Positions 1 through 12,799 of a DNA stretch of 64,000 nt are shown in pieces. The DNA comes from Malania oleifera (taxonomy: Eukaryota; Streptophyta; Magnoliopsida; Santalales; Ximeniaceae). Position 1 is the first letter of the stretch; each line of letters starts with the position of its first letter. The stretch spans positions 31,422,214-31,486,213 of the forward strand of contig NC_080417.1 of the NCBI RefSeq assembly GCF_029873635.1, given 5' to 3'. The translations under genes and the position numbers were made by a program. The notes under the pieces are model-generated. The model was not told where the DNA came from. It did not search any database and worked only from the letters and a program-made list of their open reading frames with translations.

Positions 1-186
1 AAGACCAAAAATCATTGTACTTCAACCTACAAATTTGTCTAATTCTAAGAAATATGATTCTTATTTTATTTTATAAGTTTTTATTTTATAATTATCACCA
101 TTGTACTCATTGTGCTCAATATAACATAATTTCCAACATTCTAAAACTGAATTCTTGACTTAATGAGTGCAAGTTTCATAATAACA
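1..186. other. AT-rich DNA, no gene seen
   Basis: No coding frame or recognisable element is visible. A T-rich run at the right edge leads into the inverted-repeat arm. Confidence 0.5.
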
Positions 187-256
187 TTTTTTTTATGACA
201 CGGGATCTTCAGCCACCGACGAACCCTTCGGACCCTCCGGTGCGGCACCAAACCCG
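187..256 (-). repeat. Left arm of a ~65 bp inverted repeat
   Basis: A T-run followed by a GC-rich segment containing CAGCCACCGACGAACCCTTC matches, in reverse complement and with scattered substitutions, the segment near 3626-3700. Each arm ends outward in a T or A homopolymer, so the two arms may be opposite-facing copies of one A-tailed repeat rather than the ends of a single transposon. I do not recognise the family. Confidence 0.6.
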
Positions 257-458
257 CGAAGTAGCTAAAACCAACAAGTGATTTGTGGATCAAGTGATAT
301 ATCGATATAGTAATGTGTCAATTTTTTATTTTATACCACAATCCAAGTCACCATCTTCTTTACTATTATTTAATTTGAATTAACTTTTTCTATATTTTTG
401 TTTTTTATTTGAATTGTTTTGTAATTTGTTATTTTGATAGTCTTTATATTTGTTATTT

Positions 459-781
459 GGGCAAAAGACACTATCCTTCCCTTTTTGATAAAAAGACAAT
501 GACCTTCCATAAGGTTTCAAAAATCTCAAAAACCTCTTATGAGATTTTAAGAATTTCAAAGAACTCTATTGAGGTTTACTAAAAAGACACAAATCTCACT
601 TTATATCTTGTAAACAAAAAAAAAAAGTTTTTTGAAGGGAGATCTGTTTTTTTGGTCAAACCTTAGGAGAGATTTGTGGAATTTTTGAAATCTCACAAGA
701 AGTTTGTGTCATTTTTTAAATCTCGAAGGAAATATTTATCTTTTTACCAAATCTTGGTAAAGGTGTGTATTTTTTGCCCTT
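459..781. mobile_element. Foldback MITE (GGGCAAAA termini)
   Basis: The segment starts GGGCAAAAGACAC and ends with the reverse complement of GGGCAAAAAATACAC. Its interior carries imperfect inverted segments around GAGGTTT and GAGATTT, so most of the ~320 bp can fold back on itself. It has no coding capacity. A clean target duplication was not found. The layout fits the short non-autonomous foldback elements common in plant intergenic DNA; the superfamily is not assigned. Confidence 0.6.
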
Positions 782-1134
782 ATTATCTTAATTGACATTT
801 TTTCTTCATGCTTTGCAAAACTTTGGTGGAATCGAACAAGTGCATTGGAGTTGATGACGCAAATCAATTATAATTGACATTCAGTGTTATATAAATTCCT
901 TACTATCAATCTTTTAAGTGGACTTGATACTCTAGCTATCTATTGCCACTCGGAGCATTAGTACTAGCACTGTATAGTGTGCTTTACCAAACTTTTAACA
1001 GAAGAATCCTTTATATCTAATTATCTGATGGACATATATCCTATCAGGTCAAAGATAAAAAACATTGCTCTCACGGCATGGGGCAGTGGAAAGGCATAAG
1101 CAAGTATGAAGGAGTAACGGGGATTCAATTTTAG

Positions 1135-1292
1135 GTAGATACACTCACGAAACCAGCGGTACCTGTGGATGGTGAGAGTTTACTCTGTGAACTAGTGGAG
1201 ACCGTAAATGGTGAGAGTTCGCTCTGTGAGCCAGTGGGGACCGTGGATGGTGAGAGTTCTTTGTGAGCCAGTGGGGACCGTGGATGGTAATG
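1135..1292. repeat. Tandem repeat, unit ~45 bp, about 3.5 copies
   Basis: A unit containing GACCGTGGATGGTGAGAGTT and ending near CTGTGAGCCAGTGG recurs with a few substitutions and one short deletion. It abuts the left end of the next solo LTR. An open frame on the minus strand here follows the repeat period and is not considered a gene. Confidence 0.65.
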
Positions 1293-1325
1293 GAGATGTG
1301 TCCCAAGAGTCGAATTGGCCAAATA

Positions 1326-3537
1326 TGTTGACCTTATAGGTCATGCCTAGTTTTGATTATGACAAATACTCATTATATCTAATGGGTGTTTAAGATTTTA
1401 TGTAGGAACTAAGATTGTTAAGATCAAGATGGGTACAAAGCAAGCAAAGCCTAAAGACAAATTTATATTCAGTGTTGTAATATATTTCATTTAATTGGTC
1501 TGTAATATTAATTAGGGCTCTGGTTTGTAATAAGCTCACACACATCACATGCATGATAATACGTAAACTCAAACAAACCATAAATGAAAAATGACCCAGT
1601 TGACCAACACCGGACTTTTTCGGTGTATTCAATATTGGACCCCAAGTGACCTTAAGACACTCACCTTTACACTTGCATGTATTAGACACTTGAATAGGGT
1701 TTATATGTTTCGAAATGGGACCGAAATGCACACTTGGTGCACTTTCAGTCGACTGGCCAAGACAGTTCATTTTGCCCTGGTCGACTGAAACAAGCCTGGT
1801 TCAATAGTTGACCAAGGCCCTGGTCGACCGAACCTATGTAGTTCAAAACCTCCTAGTCGACCAAAACCCTCTCTGGTCAAATTTGACCATCTGGTCAATC
1901 GAGACATTTTTGTACTCCAACTGCCTAGTCGACCGAAGGTCCTCAAGAAAAATCCCAACAGTCTGGTCAACCGAACCAGTCAGTTCAAAAATGCCCCGGT
2001 CGACTGAACCTCGAAGAAATGGGAAATCGCCCACTTTCGGTTCGACCGACCACTCAGATCAAAAATGCCCTGGTCGACCAAACCATACAAGTCTTGGTTG
2101 ACCGGACCTCTTGGGTTGCCCTGATTTTTACCGCAGTTAAATATCTTTTAAATAGGGTTAACATGTTTTAAATGTTATTAAACTTTTCCAATAAATCCTA
2201 ATAGGTCCCTAACGGTCATATTTCTTCCCATGTCTATATATATATAATCATTTATGAAAATTAAAGGGCATGAGCTACCTTGATTAGGGAATATTCTCTG
2301 ATAATCCAAAAACATATACTACTCATTTTTTAGCCTCATTCACTCATCTTACCTTCTATTAGTGCCTACATCATTTGTAAGTGGATTGAATGTTTGTTTC
2401 CATAGGTTTGCTCTCCTTGCCTTTATTGATTGACTTGATTTTCTTGAGAGCTAAACCCAAGTATTTTAGGGGACTTTGTTAATAAGTCTCTCCTAAAAAG
2501 ACTTTTATTTGATCTTCTAAGATTGTATATTCATTGCAATATCTTGAGAAGATCGTATAGTATTTTGGTTGCAAATCTTTTCATAATCACTTTCAAATAT
2601 CTATTGTGCTCTTATCTTGAAAAATATTTGAAGAGATATTTGTTTGTGTGATAGTGATCTTTGTTGCAATATTTACTTACTCATATATTATTTGTTGAAT
2701 ACAAAGATAACACATCTTTTGCAAACCAAGCATTTACATCATTTGATACTTACATGCTTGAGACATCCTGCTGATTGAAATACTTGAGACTCGACATCTT
2801 TGTGTGAACTTATTTGCTAAATATCTTGTGATACAAAGATTGCTTAATTGATACTCTCACGTACTTATTACACTAATAGTAAACACATATATATATATGA
2901 GAGTTGAGATACTGGACCACATTAAGCTTACATATTATATCATTTGTGGTGTATGTAATTGCACGTATTTGGGTACATATTTGCTTTACACGAAAGCACA
3001 ATCATTGTACCATTTGATTGTAATACACATCTGTTGTATTTCCAGGCACGGGCCTGAAGAGGGAGACTAACCCTGGAATAGTCCCGGATTGGCTTAGACC
3101 CAGTTAGGAAAGCTACGTGCGCTATCCTGTTAAGGTGTGTAGGTTGAGGTCAGTCCCGCTAATTGACTTGATTAAGGTTGACGTCAGCCCTGTGCTAATT
3201 GACCTGGTTATAATCGGTGTTGCTCCACCCTTAAGTGAGCTATTAGTGAAATCCTCAGGCTTGCGAGCTAGAGGCGAGGACGTAGGCACAGTTGGCCGAA
3301 CCCCGATAACATATTGTGTGTTTGTGTATATTGTCGCACTTTATATTTATCGCACGTGTATGTTATTATGTGAATGATGCGCTTGATTCAAATTTCTGCA
3401 TATTATATTTATCAGCATATTTGGAACTGGATAGAAAGACCCTAGGTCATTATACTTAGCCAACATCTAGTTCAACTTAGGAGAAAAGTTTAAAATTCTA
3501 ATTCACCCCCCATTTTGGGAATACACCAATTCTAACA
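1326..3537 (+). mobile_element. Solo LTR, TGTTGACC family, copy 1
   Basis: The segment begins TGTTGACCTTATAGG, ends ACACCAATTCTAACA, and carries TG..CA termini. It aligns over its length with two other copies in the window (20157-33757 and 33804-37967, each interrupted). There is no internal coding region, primer-binding site or second LTR, so it is a solo LTR. The 5 bp on either side (AAATA and GAATG) do not match, so the target duplication is lost or this copy is rearranged. A TATA-like stretch sits near 2232-2250. Confidence 0.75.
1745..2105 (+). promoter_or_regulatory. U3 array of GTCGAC-type palindromic motifs
   Basis: About a dozen copies of a motif close to CTGGTCGACCGAACC lie 20-45 bp apart, with variants such as GGTCGACTGAAC and GGTTGACC. 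The core GTCGAC is palindromic. The array lies upstream of the TATA-like sequence of this LTR, the position expected for U3 enhancer elements. Binding by any factor is inference. Confidence 0.6.
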
Positions 3538-3625
3538 GAATGTTCAACTGATGCACAGAAATTGTGTCTGCATCTGGACTTTACGCTGATCAGCGATACT
3601 TAAGGGCGAAGGACGTTGATCCGTA

Positions 3626-3700
3626 GGTTTGGTGCCGTACCAGGGGGTCCGAAGGGCTCGTTGGTGGCTGGAGTTCCTATGTAATAAAAAAAAAAGATAA
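3626..3700 (+). repeat. Right arm of the ~65 bp inverted repeat
   Basis: GGTTTGGTGCCGTACC and the following GGGTCCGAAGGGCTCGT, GGTGGCTGGAG and A-run mirror the left arm at 187-256. Confidence 0.6.
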
Positions 3701-4185
3701 AAAAAAATTCATCAGTATTGGAAGTCTTAAAATTATTCATAAAGATAGATTTTCATGGATGCATTTGTAATTTCAACAAATATGTCAAAGATGCGTAAAT
3801 TTTATCCAATTTAATTGAATCAATCACAAAGGTGTGAAACATAAGTTATTTATATTATATATAATTACATTGTGCTTCATATGTGATATAGCCAAAATTA
3901 ATTAGGTATATCAATCAAATATCAAAGTCAAGGAACCACCATTATTACCCATTATATATATCTTTAAATTAGATCAAAACCTTCATCCTTCAAATAATGG
4001 ATCATAAATACTAAATTTAATAGGGGTATAACCTCCATTACTATAAAAGTGGTACTCCAAAAGGACGTAAACATCTCATTCTTATATATTTTTTCTTACT
4101 GTTACAATCTTATCTTCCCAGGTAGTCATGGTCAGAGATCGATTTATATTAACCAGTCAATTTTTGATAGCAATAATATATTTTA

Positions 4186-4242
<57 letters not shown>

Positions 4243-4636
4243 GTAGAGGAAACTACATGATGTAGTCAACTAGAATGAAGGTGGCAAGACAAGTGGGCTT
4301 TAAACCCAATTAACAAGCATCTTGATTTGGTGAAGAATTCATAGTTGAGTTTATATTAAATTTTACTATTAAAAAGTTTTATGAAATGTTATAATATATA
4401 TATGTGAGTATATATATTAAATGTGACTTTTCATGAGCTGCGTGTAGTGTGGGCTAGCCAATGTGATTTTCAGTATTCATATTTATGCGTGAAGCATATG
4501 TTGGTGCATAATTAAATACATAAATAAAATATATGTTCCTATCCATTAGTAATTATTTTTTTAGTCTTTGATAAACAAGTTAACACGTGCAAAAGAAGCA
4601 CAATGCATGGTATGATAATGGTGTCATTTAGATTAT
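3701..4636. other. AT-rich intergenic DNA with a (GA)n microsatellite
   Basis: No gene is seen. A perfect (GA)n run of about 24 units occupies 4190-4238. The only open frame crossing it reads through the microsatellite and is not credible. Confidence 0.6.
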
Positions 4637-4840
4637 GTTTGGTTTGTAAAATGTCTATTTCCAAGAATATATTAGTTTTAGTGGGTTAGTTACAATTATC
4701 ATGGAGATGCCTATTACTTTCTCATTACATGTTGAATTAAATAATTAAAAATGTACAAGGAATTACTATTCTCTTAATTTTCAAAATGTAGACTATATTC
4801 CATCTTATTTAAACGAATAACTATTCTGCTGAACTAAACG
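4637..4840. mobile_element. Degraded MITE, same family as the one at 62046
   Basis: The left end GTTTGGTTTGTAAAATG and the right end, read in reverse complement as CGTTTAGTTCAGCAGAATAG, are imperfect inverted termini. Both resemble the termini of the better preserved element at 62046-62337. It is about 200 bp with no coding capacity. Confidence 0.5.
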
Positions 4841-5445
4841 AGCCAACAATTCAATGAGCCATAAAAGAAATGGAAAAATAAATTTTGGAGTAGGTCAAAT
4901 TAGTGTAGTACACATAAATGTGTAAAACTTTGAGGTGTATTGCCCATAAAGGATAGTAGGCACATGCCTATATATTGGCATTATTTTTTTTATTTTTTTA
5001 TTTTTTATTATTTAGCGTATTTGTGGACTAACCAATTAACTAGCTGAATAGTCAAATTGGACTATTATTTGAGAGTTACCACAAAATATGAAAGGTACTT
5101 AGTACCTATACAATTGAATTATGAAAATTCAATTGTAACTAAATGTAATATTGATTTATGATTTTAGGTTGCTTTAGAAGAAAAATTATTTTTAATGTAA
5201 TATTGATTTATGATTTTGTAACTAAAAAATTAATTACATATTTTATAATGAATGTGATAGGTATTGTTTTAATTATATAATATATTTTATAAACCTTACA
5301 ACCATCAATTATGATTTTTTAAATTTTATTTTATTTAATATCTTATTTATTTCTTTGAATTTAACTAAGCAACAATGGCTACTTATAACACCCATATAAA
5401 GGTGTTAGTAGTGTAATTTTATTATTTTCTATGAATAATATGTGA
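4841..5445. other. AT-rich DNA, no gene seen
   Basis: A short local duplication of a segment containing ATATTGATTTATGATTTT is present near 5147-5215. Nothing else is recognised. Confidence 0.5.
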
Positions 5446-5701
5446 TAAAAAGACAAAAATATCACAAAATAATTAATTAATTAAATTATAATATGAATTA
5501 ATAGGATTAAAATCTGTACAAATTTTAAGATTTGATTAATGACAACGTAAACTTGTAAGGTGGATATCTAAATCAAGCATCAATTTGATGTGTTTGTTGT
5601 CAACAATAAAGAAATAAGGCTTTAACTTTTTATGAATATTAGTCAAATTAATTAATATCTTATTTAATTAATTATTCTGTGGATATTTTCGTCTTTTTGC
5701 A
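5446..5701. mobile_element. Small foldback element with ~38 bp inverted termini
   Basis: The left end AAAAAGACAAAAATATCAC and the segment to about 5490 are the reverse complement, with few mismatches, of the right end from about 5662 to 5699 (GGATATTTTCGTCTTTTTGC). The interior is about 170 bp of AT-rich DNA. No target duplication could be fixed with confidence. Confidence 0.55.
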
Positions 5702-6033
5702 TGGTTTGTCAATGAAATAAGATGAGATTATAATTTAATGTACTTCTGAAAAGTAAAAGATGATTTTCATTTTTCATTCAAACCTCATAGGAGATTTTCA
5801 AACCATAGAGAAGATTTTCCTTATTTTTCCTATTCTCTAATAATTTTTAAAGTATCTTTTTTTCTATATTATAAAGACCAAATAGAAAAATATGCATACA
5901 CATTTGAATAATTGCAAACTATAATTGAGCACTTGAGAATAAAGGATTAAAAAAGGTAACTTATTTTTTCCTTCCCTTCCCCTTCTTTAACTTTTTTTTT
6001 TCTTGGGCACTTCTTTTGTTTTTTGTTTTTTGG
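5702..6033. other. AT-rich DNA, no gene seen
   Basis: Contains pyrimidine-rich tracts near 5965-6030 and no coding frame of note. Confidence 0.5.
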
Positions 6034-6038
6034 AACTT

Positions 6039-7926
6039 TGAGAGTTATGGTGTATTCCCAAAAGGGGGGGTGAATTGGGTGTTTAAAAAATTATTCTTAA
6101 GTCAATTTATTCCTATTTTAATTCTACAATCAGTATAACACAACTTAAGATCTTTCTAAACAAGCATGAATCCCACAAATAATAATGTATGCAAAAATTC
6201 AAAATAATTATAACATTCAGCACAAATTGAACATAAACATACAAGTACGGAAAGTAAAGTGCGGAAATTAAATAGAGAGGGGAGAGGGAGCACAAATACA
6301 AAGTTTTTAATGAGGTTTGGCAACTCTCGCCTACGTCCTCGCCTTGGGCAAACCATCAAAGGATTCCACTATCCGCTCCTTAAAACTGGGACGGAGCTTC
6401 TCATTATAATCCGCTGCTTGCACGAGGCGCAACTACCTCTTTAAAATCCACTACTTACACGAGGCGTAACTACCTCTTCCCGGTTCACAACCCAAACCGT
6501 AAATACAAATGATATGAAATTTTATAAACAAGTAAAATGCTTCTCAAATAAGTTGATTTGTACAAATAAAATTCTTAATGCATTCTCAAATGATTTTCAA
6601 ATGAAGCTCGGTAGAGTATGATAAAATCTCTCAAAAATATTTTACAATTAATTGAGTGAGAATGAAAAATGATTTTCTTTTCAAATGACCTTTGATAAAT
6701 CAAGAAGCCTTTCAAACAATTAATATATGAGTTAAAATATGCTCAAGACTTTTTGTAATACTCAACAAGAATTTTCTCAAAAAATGATATTTCAAAGAAA
6801 GAGTAAGAGAGTGAATTTCTTCCAGATTGACCTTTAAAAAACATCAAATGGCAAGAAGGTTTTCAGCAATATATATTGGTATAAGTATATAGTCAAACTC
6901 AAACCTTGCTTGTAAACCCTAAAAAATAATTTCCCCAAAAAGATTTTCAAGAAGAATAATAGGAGAAATAAGTTTTGATCTTCAAAAATTGAGTATAACA
7001 TATGCTTGAGAAATAGAGAATATGCAAGAATGCTCCCAAATGGTTTTTCTAACATTTTTCAAGTAGTTTAGCCTTGTATTTATAGAGAAAACCTATTATT
7101 AGCCGTTTTATGGCCGTTGGGGGTATTAAAATATAATTTAATTTGAAAACTAGCCTTTTTTAGACCATTGGGGCGCTTTCTGCGCGGACACCCTTTGGTT
7201 TTTTAGATATAACTTTTTATATATAATTCTAAATTGGACATTCTTGATATCAACGGAAAACTAATAGAAAATGCCACAACTTTCATGTTGAACACTTTTT
7301 AAGACAAGGAGTTTTCGATAGATAAAATTATTCATCAATGAGACAAAAGAAACATGAAGGAAATTTTTCTATTGTGGATACCCTTCAGTATTTTGAACAT
7401 AACGTTTTCTATACAACTCCAAATTCAACATACTTGATATCAAAAAAAAAGGTAAGAGATAATCCCACAACTTTCATGTTGAATAATTTTTAAGATAAGG
7501 AGTTATTAATAGGGAAAAGTGCTCATCAATACAACGGAAGAAACATGAAGGGTTTTTTTTTTTTTTTTTTTTTTTGAAAAAACTTGTTTTGGAAAAACAT
7601 TTTCATGAGAAGTTTATGCCCCTAAGGTCAATCTAAGGTCTTGGTCATTTTGTGAAAACTTCAATTCAAATCATATGATTATGCATGCACAAATTGAAAC
7701 CTAATTACTATTACAACTTAAAGAATAAACAAAATCTTCATGCTTCTACTCCTTAATACTCCATGGAATACGCCAAAATTTGTGCTCGATTAGGAACTCC
7801 TTGACTTCCATTTTGCGTCCCTTATTTGCGCCTTCTGTATCATAAATTTGTTCAAAGACTAAATGCACAAATGAGATACTGTGGTTTGTTATAATCAAAC
7901 TAGGAATCAGACTAAAAAAGTCAACA
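6039..7926 (-). repeat. 3' LTR of the TR-GAG element
   Basis: Matches 12800-14625. The minus-strand TATA box (CTATAAATAC) is near 7077-7086. Upstream of it (7200-7560) is a tandem duplication of about 195 bp, each unit containing ACAACTTTCATGTTGAA. A T-run follows at 7553-7575. Confidence 0.85.
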
Positions 7927-7927
7927 A

Positions 7928-7941
7928 TCTCCCCCTTTTGA
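7928..7941 (-). other. Polypurine tract of the TR-GAG element
   Basis: On the minus strand TCAAAAGGGGGAGA directly precedes the 3' LTR, the usual plus-strand primer position for LTR elements. Confidence 0.75.
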
Positions 7942-10900
7942 TGATAACAAACATAGGGGCAAAATTGGGATTGCCCGACAAGGCTCCCCCTTACAAAATG
8001 CATAATTTAAAATGATATTCAATAAAGTTCATATTCACACATGAAAACTTTAGAAATTTCTAAGTTGAGCATTTGAGATTAGTTTAGTTTAATGTGCAGT
8101 TTATGTTGAAGCTGATTTAAAAAATATTCAGTTAAGCACATTTATCATTTTCCATTTTGTAATTAACAAAGGCAAGAGAGTAAATGAATTTTAATTTTGC
8201 TTGTAGATCGTCTCCTCCTTTTGTCATCAGAAAAAAGGTTAAAAAATATATTTTTTAAAAAGAGAACATGTAAACTTACTCTCTATTTGCCTTTGAATTT
8301 TAGAAATATCATGACAAAACGAATTGAAGAAGATTACAAAATATATGTCATGAATGCTTTTAAACTCAAGGCAATAGATAAAATATATCTTTTATAAAAC
8401 TGATTCTTGCCATAAAAAATTTCCCCTTAATATTAACAATAATAATGCGAACGATGCTTACAATATAATAATTTTAATCACTAAAGTTTAAGTAAGCAAA
8501 ATTTTTCTGGTAGTCGTTTAAGCACGGACATTTCATAAATTAATCAGAGAACTTCAATCATATAGATCAAAAAAGGTAATTCAGACAATTTAATCCTAGA
8601 TCATATGGTTGGAAAAGAAGGTTGTGGCAAAACAACATATTTCAATATAAGATTTTCAATAAAATCATCATATTCTAATGCACATGTCACAGAAGATTTC
8701 TAATCTAAGGTATAATGTTGGTGACCATAACAAGATAGAAATTTAACATTAAGAGCTCCCTTTTTCAATTTGAGTATGTGCTTAGATGTTTTCAACTACT
8801 TATACTAATGCTGATTGTGAGAACTTCATTTCAACAGTATAAGCAACTAACTTAAAAAATTTACTAGATATTGTTTTGGCATTTTATCCAACCAGTAAAA
8901 TCCCTATAGAATACACATGCATTAGAAAATTGAAATTAAGCCCTATAATGGTGTTGATATAATCCAAGAACAATTCATATCAAATTATAGATCCATAAAA
9001 GCTGGATATGATGTTTATGGTTTCTATAAAAGTTTTGGACTCAAAAACAAAAACAATAATGCATATGAATCCACAAGAATGCTCAATAAAGCTCTATTTT
9101 ATTTTCTAATGATGGGGCTTAATTCCCCTGTATACTTACATACATGCATGTTTGCATTTTTAGTTCAAGGATGATGTTCATTTTTCACGCATTCATCATA
9201 TATTCATCCTTCAAAAGATTTCAACATGCAACAAATATTAATCATTCAGCACATATGCATGATGTATTGCATTTCAATCAGCACTCAATAGACAATCAAG
9301 GCTATACACAAATATTATACAATAACTGTGCAGTTGGGGTTCAAGAAGGTAACACGACTCAAAAGACTAAATGAGCGTGTGACAAATAAAAGCTACCCCA
9401 ATGTCATGTAATTTTTCCAAGTTTATGGTCTTTAATCAAGGCATATGATTTTGAATTTAAAACAACATGATTAACCATTTGAGTCTTACATGAAGTTCAT
9501 AATCCAAAGATTTTGACCAAATGGTGTCCATGATCTTAGACTATCCTAAGAACATAGAATATGCATAATTTAGAGCATCCTAGGAGAATTTCATGAAAAG
9601 TGTACATGTCTTTCAATTTAGCACATAGCATACAGACTTCAACATGTACCAATCAATTATATTACTTAGCATGCTATTTAAGATATTTCTAAAATCCAAT
9701 CAACATGCACTAAATTTTAAACCATGATCATTCTACATGCAAAGGCTTACAATTACCATTAAATCAGCATGCAAATGATCTTTTTATCATGCATCAGTTA
9801 TAATTATTTAATAATGACACAATGCATGTAATAGACTAAGTGACCTCTTAAGTTTATAAATGCTAAGTTCAACATGGTCACTATATGATACTACATAAGA
9901 CTTGTAAAATAATTTTGTATTTAAAATTAGTCTCATGGAGTTATATCCTCAGTCAACTAGTTAGCATGTATGACTGTATTTGATCATTCAAGATCACGTG
10001 TAAGATCCTAGTTAATTACCAGCATGCAATTCACAAGCATCTGCATTAGCCATGCAAATGACGTTCAGCTCAAGCATGCAAGTACCTTAATTATCTTTAT
10101 AGTAAGCAATTTAGTATCTCAATAATAGTTCAGGCTATAAACAATATTAATTATCCATCAAATATATTTAAATATTTAGCAAGATATGGATAGTGATATG
10201 CAGTTCTCACAAAGACATAAAGCATAAAGATATTCCCAAAATAAGTACAATGTCTTATAGTGTTTATCCAATGAATTTCAAAATTACCGCTCTCTCCTTC
10301 AATAATGCAACCAACTCTTTATTATCTTATGCCCTTAATTTTCAATAATTTTAGATTTAACCTTAAATGTATAGGCTTAAGGAACCAAAGGGTCACAACC
10401 AATATTCATTTAGTGAATTAAGCCTATTTTCACATTTTTGCAGCATGTGAGGGCACTAGTGCAAATGGCCTTCCATTTCAACTACTTATGCATAGGCTTC
10501 TTAGACATTTTAACATTCTTTTAGATTGAAACCTAGTGCAGTCATCCTAGCCATTCAACATTATTCAAAAGCTCTAACTAATTTTATTTAAGGACGAGAG
10601 CTTGTGAGGGGAGAATGCATAAATACTCTTACACAAGATAAATCAATTATGAATTCATAAGAGTATTCAGACTAACTTTTTTTTTTTTTTTTCTGTTTAA
10701 CTCAACCGTATGATCTAAATAATAAAAATTATATTGCATTTCACAAATACTTTGAGATTCAAGGTTGAGTGAGGGTTCTTGGATTAGTATTAGAATTTAT
10801 CTTCAGAGAACCCATCTTTGATAACATTATCCAAACTTTCCACTAAAGATGTTTATTAAAAAAAAAACATGAAAATCTAGCAACTCTAGTATTATGATCT

Positions 10901-11436
10901 TTCTTGAACGCTCTTGGATGATTTTAGGGATAAAAGATAAATAGTACTATGATCAATTCCCTAAAGCTCAAGCTTGTGTAATGGACAAAATATGCTATAA
11001 TTAAGATAATCACATTTAAGCATTCATATAGCATTAAACTCATTTAACAAATGAAGACATGTTTGTCCATTTGCAAGTGGATTTATTTGAGCAAACTATA
11101 ACCAATATTATCATATTTTGTCCAAGCATTATGATATGTTAACATCAAACGACTAGATTGGACCTATCACACAAATTTTTCGTATTGGCTTGCTTTTCAA
11201 TAGTTCTTTGTATAACAGTGAATGTGTATACTAAGACTAGACATTTAAGCACTATTCACTAATTAATTATCACGACCCCTTTTAGACAAATTTCTAAAAA
11301 CTAAGGAAAAGAAAATTTATGTAATTCTTTTCGGAAACCATTTTTCCTTGGTTTCTAAGGGGTTGATTTTCTTAATAACCTATTCTTCTTTGAGTCTTGG
11401 CGAGTTAAAACCCGACGTTTCTTTGATTCTCCAGAC
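7942..11436. other. Non-coding interior of the TR-GAG element
   Basis: This 3.5 kb stretch lies where pol should be. It is AT-rich, full of stops in every frame, and shows none of the protease, integrase, reverse transcriptase or RNase H motifs seen in the other elements here. A homopolymer T run is at 10678-10691. Confidence 0.6.
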
Positions 11437-12650
11437 TTATTTGGGTTTCACATATTTTCTTTTGAAAGGACAATTGAATTTGATATGACCCTTCTTTTTG
11501 CATAAAAATGACGTGGTGTGAGCATATGGAGTGGAGGAGGTACTAACATAATGTTTAGATGCTCTTACAAAGTACCCCATGTATAAGTTATTTTTCTTCC
11601 TATTTTCAATGCCATTAAAACCTATACCTTTCTTATCTAAGGTCATCTTTTGAGAATCCAAGAGCTTGTCAAAATTTCTTTGCCCCTAGTAAATGTGTGA
11701 ATGGTCTTAGATTGATCCTCTACTTTTCTTTCTAGGCTTATCATTTTTAAATCTTTTAAGCCTTTACAAACTGCTTGCAATTTTATGAACTCTTTGGTCA
11801 TGGTGTTTGCTTTACACTCAAGTTAAGAAATAAGAAGATCCTTTGTATTATCATTAGAATTTGGGATCTTAAGACTTTCGGCTCCTTTTCCAATTTTTCA
11901 TTCTTGTTTTCTAATCTCATGATTTTCAGATCTTTTTCCTTATTAAAAAGAATTTTAGATTCTAGTTCTTTCAATGATGCCTTATTCTTGTTTTCTAATT
12001 CCTTAATTTCTACTTTCTTTTCAATCTTTTCCTTCTCTAAGATATTACAATATTTTTTTAAATCAACTATTTGTTTTGCTAAAATTTTATTTTCATTTTT
12101 CAAAAATGTTTTCTTTTTAGACAACTTTATTAGAATCTTTTGAGCCTTAATAAATCCCTTTTGTAATTCCTTACAAGATGGCATGTTATCATCACTGCCA
12201 GATTCATCACATGATTCACTAGAATTTTCACAAAATAAATTGCAAGAATTAGTGCATGAATTATTTAAAGAAATAGAAGGAGAGGAATGCATCTCTTTGT
12301 CAGTTAGAGCAATAAAGCAAGCATTTTCTTCTTCTTGATCTTTTGAACTTGAAGCAGCCGGAGTGGAAGTTACATTCTCCTTGGTCTCTCTATATCTCCT
12401 ATTTAGTTCATCCCATATCTCCTTTGCACTTGAGCATACCATGATTTCCTTAAAAAATGTTAGCATCTAAAACACAATAAATCATGTTCAAAGCACGTGA
12501 ATTAATTTGCAATACATTCATATCATATTCATTTAACTCATTCTCTAATTTGGGAATTTCAATATTATCAATAATTTTCATAGGCACAAAATTCCCTTGA
12601 GTTATTATTTTCCAAGCCCTCCAATCCATAGATTTGATAAAAACACTCAT
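11437..12650 (-). pseudogene. Copia-type gag, frameshifted
   Basis: The frame starting at 12650 encodes a typical Copia gag N-terminus (FIKSMDWRAWKIITQG, then INSRALNMIYCVLDA). It stops at 12450 and the reading continues in another frame from about 12440 with CSSAKEIWDELNRRY, a conserved gag motif. Next comes an acidic, serine-rich stretch and a long lysine/glutamate-rich helix (about 12150-11800) that should form a coiled coil. A zinc-knuckle remnant, FLCKKKGHIKFNC, is at 11460-11510, with its first cysteine replaced by serine. The protein would have formed the virus-like particle core. At least two breaks make this copy non-functional. No pol follows. Confidence 0.8.
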
Positions 12651-12785
12651 TTTTAATTTTTAAATAGTAAAATTTTCACCACGAAAAATTGGAGGCCTAA
12701 AACAAGATTGTCCCTCACAAAATAGGGATACACCAACTCGAGCCATCGTGATTTTTAACAAATGCGTTTAAGTTTTTTGTAACAA

Positions 12786-12798
12786 GGCTCTGATACCA
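12786..12798 (-). other. Primer-binding site, initiator Met-tRNA type
   Basis: TGGTATCAGAGCC on the minus strand lies just inside the 5' LTR and is complementary to the 3' end of initiator Met-tRNA. Confidence 0.85.
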
Positions 12799-12799
12799 A

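Noticed and set aside
4049-4246. Open frame ending in an Arg-Glu repeat
   Set aside because: Half of it is the (GA)n microsatellite, with no other support.
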